A DNA stretch of 8,686 nucleotides from Candidatus Kaiserbacteria bacterium RIFCSPHIGHO2_12_FULL_56_13 (GTDB taxonomy: Bacteria; Patescibacteriota; Minisyncoccia; Phycocordibacterales; Phycocordibacteraceae), in the NCBI GenBank assembly GCA_001781625.1, contig MFLS01000009.1, positions 1-8,686 on the forward strand, given 5' to 3'. Below are positions 1-5,978 of the stretch, in pieces; position 1 is the first letter of the stretch, and the number at the start of each line of letters is the position of its first letter. A program made the position numbers and the translations under genes. The notes beneath the pieces are model-generated. The model searched no databases. It worked only from the letters and a program-made list of their open reading frames with translations, and was not told the origin of the DNA.

Positions 1-31
1 CTTTCGCGACACGCGCCCTAGAATCTTTCAT
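1..31 (-). CDS. 5' end of a further gene, coupled to the upstream TPR-like gene (partial)
   Basis: An ATG at 31-29 overlaps the TGA stop (30-28) of the preceding minus-strand gene in the ATGA arrangement typical of translationally coupled genes. Only about ten codons are inside the window (MKDSRARVAK). No family can be assigned from so little. The call rests only on the overlap and an open frame to the window edge, so it is tentative. Confidence 0.4.
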   Translation of the reverse strand, partial: MKDSRARVAK

Positions 32-708
32 AGCCCGAGTTCTCGTCTCGTCTCGATATTCTTTACCCGTACATCAGCTCCGATACCTGGCACTGCATCG
101 GCGTGATCCAAGAACGCGCGCGCATCGTTCGCGGGCGCAAGTGAGGCCAGTTTTCGCCATATACGTGATTGCTGGTTCGCATTGGCGACTTTTGGGGCAA
201 GTATACAAGCCATCTCGAAGTAGTGCGCCGCGCTCTTTTTGTCCCCTCGAATGTCGAGAATCTTTGCAAGGGTGAGACACGCCAGTGCGTGCGTATGATG
301 TTCGGCGGGTATCTTCGCCAAACCAGATACTGCCCGGAGCGCAAGATATTCAGCCCTGGCGAGATGGCTACGGTGGCCGAGGAACGGAATTTGTGACCAC
401 CGACATAAGATGGTCGAGACGACATCGCACTGATCTGCCGAAAGATTTGGTAGTGGGCCCATGAACCAACGCACTTGCGGCGCAAGATGCTGTAGACACC
501 ACGCCATACGCGCTAAAGCCGTCGGGTCACCGCGCTTAGCGGCGGGATAAACGCGCGTGAGTGCGCTGTAGAGTGCACTCGCCCATGCGACTCGTTCTGA
601 AATCCGTTTTGACCCTTCTCGATATGCTCTCTGCGCTCTTGCGAGAGCGCCACGCGAACCGAAATAATCCCCAGACCAGATCTGCGAACCAATTCCCGTT
701 TTCGTCAC
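28..708 (-). CDS. hypothetical alpha-helical protein with a TPR-like repeat (226 aa)
   Basis: I do not recognise this protein. It starts at a GTG (708-706), chosen because a perfect AGGAGGTGA Shine-Dalgarno lies six bases upstream counted from GGAGG. The protein has no signal peptide or membrane segment. It is rich in Ala, Leu and Arg and probably all helical. Residues around 139-172 (HALACLTLAKILDIRGDKKS and the following AAHYFEMACILAP) have the spacing of a tetratricopeptide repeat: small residues, a Gly-Asp turn, Ala/Phe/Ala positions and a closing Pro. This suggests a scaffold or protein-binding role, which is inference. It lies 70 bp downstream of tRNA-Ile on the same strand, with no clear terminator between, so read-through from the rRNA/tRNA unit is possible. 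Its stop overlaps the start of the next gene. It is the only gene in the window with a textbook SD. Confidence 0.8.
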   Translation of the reverse strand: MTKTGIGSQIWSGDYFGSRGALARAQRAYREGSKRISERVAWASALYSALTRVYPAAKRGDPTALARMAWCLQHLAPQVRWFMGPLPNLSADQCDVVSTILCRWSQIPFLGHRSHLARAEYLALRAVSGLAKIPAEHHTHALACLTLAKILDIRGDKKSAAHYFEMACILAPKVANANQQSRIWRKLASLAPANDARAFLDHADAVPGIGADVRVKNIETRRELGL

Positions 709-711
709 GAT

Positions 712-720
712 TCACCTCCT
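712..720 (-). promoter_or_regulatory. perfect Shine-Dalgarno (AGGAGGTGA) that fixes a GTG start
   Basis: On the minus strand AGGAGGTGA precedes the GTG at 708. It is a 9-nt perfect complement of the standard bacterial 16S tail (UCACCUCCU). The 16S gene in this window does not carry that tail, which makes this site puzzling. Confidence 0.85.
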
Positions 721-778
721 ACATTCAGAATTGCCAATCTCCTCAAAATATGGCACGAATCAATACGAAAATCAAGTG

Positions 779-851
779 TGCAAGCGCCAGGGGTCGAACC
801 TGGGACCGCTCGAGTATCAGTCGAGTGCTCTACCAACTGAGCTACGCTTGC
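779..851 (-). tRNA. tRNA-Ile (anticodon GAT)
   Basis: A 73-nt cloverleaf reads on the minus strand. The acceptor stem is GCAAGCG/CGCTTGC with discriminator A. The D stem is GCTC/GAGC with loop AGTTGGTA. The anticodon stem is CTCGA/TCGAG with loop CTGATAC, giving anticodon GAT. The T stem is CCAGG/CCTGG with loop TTCGACC. All four stems pair without mismatch. The 3' CCA is not encoded (CAC follows the discriminator base), so it must be added by a CCA-adding enzyme. It lies about 415 nt downstream of 16S on the same strand. tRNA-Ile(GAT) is the classical spacer tRNA of bacterial rRNA operons, but no 23S gene follows here. Confidence 0.97.
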
Positions 852-890
852 GTGTTGTGGATACTAGCAAAATCTACGCCCTCCCTCCAC

Positions 891-896
891 TATACT
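891..896 (+). promoter_or_regulatory. possible -10 element (TATACT) for the short basic ORF
   Basis: TATACT matches the sigma-70 -10 consensus at five of six positions and lies ten bases before the ATG at 907, implying a 5' leader of only a few bases. No convincing -35 is present. The reverse strand of nearly the same bases (889-894) reads TATAGT, so the element could work in either direction, towards the tRNA as well. Confidence 0.3.
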
Positions 897-906
897 AAAT
901 CTGTAC

Positions 907-1077
907 ATGGTCTATCGCGCATCCCGCCCGCGAGAACCCAAACGAGGCCGCCTACGCCAGGTCTCTACCTTCGAAATTAAACTGCGCCGCCACAAGAACA
1001 AGTACCGCATCTGGCGCCGTGCTGTCAAACGTCTGGTAACGCAACAAGCGCCACGGGTGGCGCCTGTTACTGTGTGA
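907..1077 (+). CDS. possible short, very basic protein (56 aa)
   Basis: ATG GTC TAT CGC opens a 56-codon frame ending in TGA. The product is strongly basic, with clusters such as RPREPKRGRLRQ and KLRRHKNKYRIWRRAVKRL, and would bind nucleic acid if it is made. A TATACT box lies just upstream; there is no Shine-Dalgarno. It is antisense to the 16S-tRNA spacer, and its end contains a strong hairpin. The basic composition could also come from G+C-rich spacer sequence read by chance, so I regard it as a candidate only. I recognise no family. Confidence 0.35.
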   Translation: MVYRASRPREPKRGRLRQVSTFEIKLRRHKNKYRIWRRAVKRLVTQQAPRVAPVTV

Positions 1078-1099
1078 TGTAATCAAAGTTTGCGTTCTC

Positions 1100-1116
1100 T
1101 TTTGTTCCGCCTATTC
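1100..1116 (-). other. 3' arm of the 16S rRNA processing stem
   Basis: On the minus strand these 17 bases are a perfect reverse complement of 3505-3521 just before the 16S 5' end. Imperfect pairing continues outside. Such a stem around a 16S gene is the usual RNase III substrate that releases the precursor. The arm lies about 150 nt past the mature 3' end. Confidence 0.85.
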
Positions 1117-1120
1117 GCGG

Positions 1121-1149
1121 AGTCGGAGCGTCAATTGAGCGCTCCGATT
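1121..1149 (-). other. stem-loop in the 16S 3' trailer
   Basis: AGTCGGAGCG pairs with CGCTCCGATT over ten base pairs including one G-U, around a nine-base loop. No U-tract follows on either strand, so it is more likely a structural or processing element inside the precursor than a terminator. Confidence 0.6.
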
Positions 1150-1267
1150 CCGGCCCCTAACGCACGGGGCGACCGAGCATTCATTCAGAGATGAAATGCT
1201 ATTTCTCACGACTCTTGCGAATCGTATCGACAATGCCATGCCTTTCGGGCGATAGCGGTTCCAATTT

Positions 1268-1308
1268 GGATATGTTCCACGAGCAGCTTCCGCTACCCGT
1301 GCCTTGTT
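1268..1308 (-). rRNA. rrs: 16S rRNA, exon 2 (3' end: helix 45 and tail)
   Basis: The exon begins AACAAGG, equivalent to E. coli A1499 onwards, directly after the intron. Helix 45 is complete: CACGGGTAGC pairs with GCTGCTCGTG over ten bp around the universal GGAA tetraloop, the site of KsgA dimethylation. This proves it is the true 3' exon. The tail after helix 45 should read GATCACCTCC but reads GAACATATCC, so the anti-Shine-Dalgarno core CCTCC is TATCC. The exact mature 3' end is uncertain by a few bases. The exon is only about 41-44 nt long. Confidence 0.93.
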
Positions 1309-2083
1309 CATTTATCTCCTCGTATCGCTACGAGGCATGGACTATATCATCATCCGTTCTGCAAACCGTGCGCGTTTCAATGGATGGAATGACCAAATGA
1401 TTCTCGCAAAGTCTGCGTGCGATGCAGTTGCCACGAAGCAACGCCAGTAATTCGGATCAACTCGGCGGCTCGGATTATGGAGCGCGCCAGTTTTGATACC
1501 GAGCGACTGAAGAATGCTTTTGATGGCTTGCATCTTTTCTTGATCTTTTTGAACAAGCTGAATGTAGAACTTGGCAATCCGACTGTGCGGAATGCCCCCT
1601 TCTGCATCAAAGAACCCGCGAATATAACTCGCTTGCTCTTCTCTTGTCTTTAGAGATCGTGGATCGAATTTGAAATCGAGAAATTCTGCGGTTGTCTCCA
1701 AATCATATACATCGCGCTTACCTTCTCGATACATCCAGGATTTATATCTGAGTTGGTCGAGGAGACTTTTAAGAACTGTTAGCCATTCGGTCCCTTTTTG
1801 AGAGAACCGAATGCGATTCTTGCGACGATATGCGTCATGGAGCGCACCTTGCAGATATGCTCTGATTTCTGAATCTCTCCCGAACGGAGTTTGGCGTGTA
1901 GTCTCTGAGGGTTCCACATTTTTGCGGCCTTCCCTGCTGATTTTCTGCACCCGTCGCATTGTCACGGGCATAATGATTAATTATACCGCGTAGCGCGGGA
2001 TACACAGACGTTCCAGCATATAGCCAAATTGATTAGCGGAGTAATTACTTACTCCAAGTCGCAACAACGTGCAGAATGCACGT
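1309..2083 (-). mobile_element. group I intron in 16S rRNA (775 bp) with homing endonuclease ORF
   Basis: Exon 1 ends in T and the intron ends in G, as group I splicing requires. The internal guide GCGACTT (2062-2056) pairs with the exon end AAGTCGT, including the U-G wobble at the splice site (P1). The adjoining TTGTT (2067-2063) pairs with the 3' exon AACAA (P10). A 7-bp hairpin (2067-2083) lies within P1. P2 (2038-2055) is a 7-bp stem with a GTAA loop. P5-like CCGCA/TGTGG lies at 1914-1927. P7 is GACTA (1903-1899, in the conserved context CAGAGACTA) with TAGTC (1344-1340, in GATATAGTCC). P9 (1318-1335) is a 7-bp stem with a GCGA loop. P3, P6 and P8 were not resolved by eye. The ORF sits mainly in the P8 region. 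Insertion is between E. coli positions 1498 and 1499. Confidence 0.94.
1342..1971 (-). CDS. LAGLIDADG homing endonuclease encoded in the intron (209 aa)
   Basis: This is a two-motif, single-chain LAGLIDADG-type protein. Motif 2 is clear at residues 116-126 (YIRGFFDAEGG) with the acidic metal-binding E124. The first motif at 39-48 (YLQGALHDAY) is degenerate: the usual catalytic acid is displaced, with D46 one position early. Each is followed by the alpha-beta pattern of the fold (for example RIRFSQKGTEWLTVLKSL and FYIQLVQKDQEKMQAI). The known role is cutting intronless 16S alleles so that repair copies the intron in; some members also act as maturases. The ATG at 1971 lies inside the intron core, and the first roughly 35 residues are encoded by P4-P7 sequence, so the real start may lie further in. 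The TAG stop is part of the conserved P7 3' strand. There is no SD. Activity is uncertain because of the weak first motif. Confidence 0.9.
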   Translation of the reverse strand: MPVTMRRVQKISREGRKNVEPSETTRQTPFGRDSEIRAYLQGALHDAYRRKNRIRFSQKGTEWLTVLKSLLDQLRYKSWMYREGKRDVYDLETTAEFLDFKFDPRSLKTREEQASYIRGFFDAEGGIPHSRIAKFYIQLVQKDQEKMQAIKSILQSLGIKTGALHNPSRRVDPNYWRCFVATASHADFARIIWSFHPLKRARFAERMMI

Positions 2084-3504
<1,421 letters not shown>

Positions 3505-3505
<1 letters not shown>

Positions 3506-3521
3506 AATAGGCGGAACAAAA
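3505..3521 (-). other. 5' arm of the 16S rRNA processing stem
   Basis: This is the perfect 17-base partner of 1100-1116 (TTTTGTTCCGCCTATTC on the minus strand). It abuts the predicted mature 5' end of 16S. Together the arms enclose both exons and the intron, showing that one precursor carries them all. Confidence 0.85.
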
Positions 3522-3536
3522 CAAAACACAATTGTG

Positions 3537-3567
3537 ATTACATCTTTTTTACGTATTCGTATGTCAA
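3537..3567 (-). promoter_or_regulatory. possible proximal 16S promoter (TTGACA / TGTAAT)
   Basis: A perfect -35 TTGACA (3567-3562) is followed after 19 bp by TGTAAT (3542-3537, five of six). The spacer is longer than ideal and partly an A-tract. It lies just upstream of the processing stem, where an rRNA promoter is expected. Confidence 0.5.
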
Positions 3568-3580
3568 CGAGCGAAATGAA

Positions 3581-3599
3581 AACTGCCCGCAAGGCAGTT
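3581..3599 (-). other. hairpin followed by a T-rich run between the two 16S promoters
   Basis: AACTGCC and GGCAGTT form a 7-bp stem with a five-base loop. On the minus strand it is followed by TTCATTT, so it resembles a weak intrinsic terminator or attenuator. Transcripts from the distal promoter would start almost exactly at its 5' side. It could instead be a 5' stabilising hairpin. Confidence 0.5.
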
Positions 3600-3605
3600 A
3601 ATCCC

Positions 3606-3634
3606 ACTATAGACGAGTGGCTTATTGTCGTCAA
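3606..3634 (-). promoter_or_regulatory. distal 16S promoter (TTGACG - 17 bp - TATAGT)
   Basis: The -35 TTGACG (3634-3629) and -10 TATAGT (3611-3606) each match five of six consensus bases, with an ideal 17-bp spacer. It is oriented towards 16S and lies within the short region shared with the divergent cytidylyltransferase gene. Predicted start of transcription is near 3599. Confidence 0.65.
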
Positions 3635-3659
3635 GCCCGTGGTACACTGGGCACACCGT

Positions 3660-4136
3660 ATGAAGCGCAAGCCGATTGTGGTAGCGGTGTCTGGGGGGTT
3701 TGATCCAGTGCACGTCGGCCACCTGCACCTCTTTCGTGATGCCAAAAAGCTCGGCGATAAGCTCGTAGTGATCCTGAACGACGATGCGTGGCTCATGCGC
3801 AAAAAGGGTTATGTCTTTATACCGCAAGAAGAGCGCAAGGAGCTCCTCGAGCACCTTCGCTCTGTCGACGAAGTCGTGCTGCGCGAGCCGCGTGATACCT
3901 ACGATGTGTGCCACATGCTTGAAAAACTGCCCATCCACATCTTCGCCAACGGCGGGGCTGACCGGAGTAATGAGCAAGAAATCCCTGAAGCTGCCGTGTG
4001 CAAGGCGCGCAATATCAAAATGGTTTTTAATGTGGGTGATACTAATAAGCCGCAGTCGAGCTCGTGGCTCGTGCGAAACCTTGCAAAACAAGTTGCAGAT
4101 TTCGCAAAGTTGCGCGAGACAGGCAAGGCGATATAG
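3660..4136 (+). CDS. cytidylyltransferase-fold (nucleotidyltransferase) protein, 158 aa
   Basis: The protein has the nucleotidyltransferase alpha/beta phosphodiesterase fold. SGGFDPVHVGHLHLFRDAKK at residues 11-30 contains the HxGH nucleotide-binding motif (HVGH, 18-21). LGDKLVVILNDDAW follows, as in glycerol-3-phosphate cytidylyltransferase, the RfaE/HldE adenylyltransferase domain and FAD-synthetase-like enzymes. Towards the end SSSWLVRN takes the place of the usual ISST(K/R) motif. Such enzymes join a nucleoside monophosphate from CTP or ATP to a sugar or alcohol phosphate; the substrate cannot be told from sequence alone. The frame is open upstream to 3534, but I chose the ATG at 3660. 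Homology begins there, and the upstream part overlaps the 16S promoters and a hairpin. A weak TACACT box at 3643-3648 would give a very short leader. No SD is present. It is divergent from 16S. Confidence 0.9.
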   Translation: MKRKPIVVAVSGGFDPVHVGHLHLFRDAKKLGDKLVVILNDDAWLMRKKGYVFIPQEERKELLEHLRSVDEVVLREPRDTYDVCHMLEKLPIHIFANGGADRSNEQEIPEAAVCKARNIKMVFNVGDTNKPQSSSWLVRNLAKQVADFAKLRETGKAI

Positions 4137-4318
4137 TGGTGAGAGTCGTCAAGTCTTGTCTCTGGCGCCTTGTGCCTTGCGCGGGCATTGACGTGTCTCC
4201 ACAAGTTGAGGACCACCTCGACCCCAAGCACTACGATATCGTCATCGACACCACCTCCCTCTCTCCTGACGAAACTTTCAAAAGAGTGGTGGATGAACTA
4301 CGAGCCAAGCTCGTCTAA
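4136..4318 (+). pseudogene. C-terminal remnant resembling a cytidylate-kinase-type P-loop kinase
   Basis: A 60-codon frame can start at GTG 4136, overlapping the TAG of the cytidylyltransferase (TAGTG). Its second half, EDHLDPKHYDIVIDTTSLSP followed by DETFKRVVDELRAKLV, looks like the C-terminal strand and helix of CMP-kinase-like enzymes (the YDLVIDTS-L-PEE pattern). No P-loop or nucleotide-binding core precedes it; the upstream bases encode the other gene in a different frame. The simplest reading is a truncated kinase whose 5' part was lost. It could still be expressed as a short protein. The family call is from memory of the motif and is moderate. Confidence 0.5.
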
Positions 4319-4532
4319 TGCGGCATTTGCACAATACTGAACGTCCGGCGGCACTTGAAAGTGCGGGTCAAAAAGATCTTCTTTAGTAAACCAGCGTATC
4401 CCATCTTTACGTTCACCCTCTCCTGGTTGTATCGCGCGCGTGTTATTTGTCATGCATGCGTAAAAGAACGGCGTCTCTGTTCACTATAAAAACATTGGCA
4501 ACGAAATCAATCTTTTTGTGGATGTGCGCCAT
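4298..4532 (-). pseudogene. decayed NUDIX hydrolase with the Nudix box deleted
   Basis: An ATG at 4532-4530 overlaps the TAA of the upstream kinase (TAATG). The first frame gives MAHIHKKIDFVANVFIVNRD then AVLLRMHDK and stops at 4443, which looks like the first strand of a NUDIX protein. A different frame of the following bases reads FFYACMTNNTRAIQPGEGER then KDGIRWFTKEDL and on to ALDELGS, stopping at 4298. This is the C-terminal part of the same fold (the WFT-EDL strand and final helix). The whole Nudix box (GX5EX7REUXEEXGU) that binds metal and catalyses hydrolysis is missing. So an internal deletion with a frame change has killed the gene. It is the last position of the secD-secF-kinase operon and overlaps the plus-strand kinase remnant by 21 bp, tail to tail. 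Confidence 0.75.
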
Positions 4533-5080
4533 TATTTCTGTAGTGTAGCAAGGACCTTGTCTACCTGCGCGTGGAGTTCGTCGAGTGTGCCGTTGTTGGT
4601 GAGCGTGTAGTCAGCCATCGCCATCACCTTTCGTATGTTCTGCTTTGTGAGATCGGCATTCTCCATTTCGCGCTTCTCGTGTGCAACAAAAGTGTCAAAA
4701 TCGACCTCGTCGGTCTCGCTCCCGCGCGCAACTGCACGCTGATGACGAGCGTGCGAGTCAGCATCGATGGCAACAATGACTGCTCCCTGCTTTTTGAGGA
4801 ACTCTGCGCCTGCAACCTCGCGCACTGATTCGAAGACGGCGTTCTCTGCGCCGTCTGCCATCGCTCGCGCATACGACTCTGTCTGTGGATACGCTGGGTC
4901 ACGCTTTCGCATATCATTCGCCACCACAGTCATTGTATCGCGATTCACCGGCAAACCGCGACGCACCACCTCTTCAGTGATCACTGTACGTGCGGAATAA
5001 TGCCTGAATCCCTTCTGCACCAAATACTTTGCCACTTCGCCCTTCCCCGAGCCCAAGGTACCGGTGATACCAATGATCAT
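4532..5080 (-). CDS. P-loop nucleotide kinase, dephospho-CoA-kinase/UPF0200-like (182 aa)
   Basis: The N-terminus MIIGITGTLGSGKGEVAKYL carries a Walker A loop at residues 7-14 (GTLGSGKG), with Gly in place of the usual Ser/Thr after Lys. That form is seen in UPF0200 and dephospho-CoA-kinase-like proteins. Later segments follow that group: GLPVNRDTMTVVANDMRKRD, VFESVREVAGAEFLKKQGA (compare the VIDGIRN-EVE-L pattern), VIVAIDADSHARHQRAVAR and TFVAHEKREMEN. It presumably phosphorylates a nucleotide or dephospho-CoA; the substrate is unproven. Length and frame are intact. The ATG overlaps the secF stop by one base (TAATG), and its own stop overlaps the NUDIX start in the same way, so translation is probably coupled. 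There is no SD. Confidence 0.85.
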   Translation of the reverse strand: MIIGITGTLGSGKGEVAKYLVQKGFRHYSARTVITEEVVRRGLPVNRDTMTVVANDMRKRDPAYPQTESYARAMADGAENAVFESVREVAGAEFLKKQGAVIVAIDADSHARHQRAVARGSETDEVDFDTFVAHEKREMENADLTKQNIRKVMAMADYTLTNNGTLDELHAQVDKVLATLQK

Positions 5081-5976
5081 TATTTCGTAAAGAAGCGCGA
5101 AAGCGGCACCAAGAGCGGCGCCGCAAGGAGGATCGAAGAGTAGGTGCCGGCAATTACCCCGACGAGGAGTACAAGAGCAAAGTTCTGGGTTGAAGCCGCT
5201 CCGACAAAGACGAGAGCGATGAGGGCGAGGGCTACCGTGAACGAGGTATTGATCGAGCGTGTGATGGTCTCGCTGATCGACTTGCCTACTGTATCGGCAA
5301 ACTCTTCACGCACACCTGTTTTCTCATTGGTGCGCAAATGCTCGCGCACGCGGTCAAAGATAACAATAGTGTCGTTAACTGAATATCCAAGGAGGGCAAG
5401 GAGAGCGGTAACAAACAAGGCGTCAACTTCAGCACCAGTAAAGTAACCAAGGATGGTGTAAAAGCCAGCAGGGATCGCGAGGTCGTGAAGGAGGATCACG
5501 ACGGCCGTGAGCCCATAGCACCAGCTTGGCACCGGCCGCGACACCTTGCGAAACGCGAAGGCGATATAAAGCACGATCGCAAGAACGACGGCAAGGAGAG
5601 CCCAGAGCGCCTTATTGGCAAATTGCGAGCCAAGCGAAGGACCGACCGAAGTAAAGGCGAGCTCGGTCGTGGTACCGCTCCCCGAGAGTGCGGCAAGGAC
5701 GGCAGTATGCGCTTCAGGCGTGAGGACGCTCGTGCGGATATTGACCGCATTCTCGCCGAGCGCCCTGACAGAAATCTCGCCGACGGGGACAGTGGCAACC
5801 TGCGCCTTGATCGTCTCGAGGTCGGGCCTACCGTCAAAATAAGCGACCTGCATCAAAGACCCGCCTTTAAAATCGAGCCCGAGCGGCAGCCCAAACGCGA
5901 TGATAGAGCCGAGTGCTGCAACGAGCACGAGACCGGTGAGGATGAAAAAGAGCGTACGGTGGCGGACGATATACAT
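5080..5976 (-). CDS. secF: protein translocase subunit SecF (298 aa)
   Basis: SecF is an inner-membrane partner of SecD that uses the proton gradient to help the SecYEG channel export proteins. A first membrane segment spans about residues 9-30. It is followed by LGLDFKGGS (32-40), the conserved start of the first extracytoplasmic domain. VGPSLGSQFA (111-120) leads into the second membrane segment. The family signature GYSVNDTIVIFDRVREHLR lies at 197-215. NTSFT (243-247) lies before the last two membrane segments. The full six-segment layout and normal length indicate an intact protein. Its ATG lies two bases after the secD stop, and there is no SD, so it probably depends on coupling with secD. 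Confidence 0.97.
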   Translation of the reverse strand: MYIVRHRTLFFILTGLVLVAALGSIIAFGLPLGLDFKGGSLMQVAYFDGRPDLETIKAQVATVPVGEISVRALGENAVNIRTSVLTPEAHTAVLAALSGSGTTTELAFTSVGPSLGSQFANKALWALLAVVLAIVLYIAFAFRKVSRPVPSWCYGLTAVVILLHDLAIPAGFYTILGYFTGAEVDALFVTALLALLGYSVNDTIVIFDRVREHLRTNEKTGVREEFADTVGKSISETITRSINTSFTVALALIALVFVGAASTQNFALVLLVGVIAGTYSSILLAAPLLVPLSRFFTK

Positions 5977-5978
5977 AG

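Larger units (their letters stand above)
852..1267. other. intergenic region: 16S 3' trailer and spacer to tRNA-Ile
   Basis: This stretch of about 415 bp holds the trailer of the 16S precursor, read on the minus strand. It includes a 10-bp stem-loop (1121-1149, one G-U pair) and a short GCCCC/GGGGC stem near 1153-1173. It also holds the 3' arm of the 16S processing stem (1100-1116) and a strong GCGCCA/TGGCGC hairpin near 1052-1067. A possible short basic ORF lies on the plus strand at 907-1077. No other gene is seen, and there is no U-tract terminator before the tRNA. Confidence 0.7.

Noticed and set aside
1043..1070. Hairpin GCGCCA/TGGCGC as a terminator of the 16S transcript
   Set aside because: No T-run follows on either strand, so it is not called as an intrinsic terminator.
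1268..1278. A second intron splitting the 16S tail and hiding CACCTCC downstream
   Set aside because: No GGATCACCT or TCACCTCC sequence occurs on the minus strand between 1268 and the tRNA, and there is no guide-sequence pairing for such a site.
3534..3659. Upstream extension of the cytidylyltransferase frame (42 residues)
   Set aside because: Overlaps the 16S promoters and a hairpin, shows no family similarity, and the conserved strand begins at the ATG at 3660.
3564..4091. 175-codon minus-strand frame opposite the cytidylyltransferase
   Set aside because: Mirror frame of a gene with a clear HVGH motif; no recognisable family.
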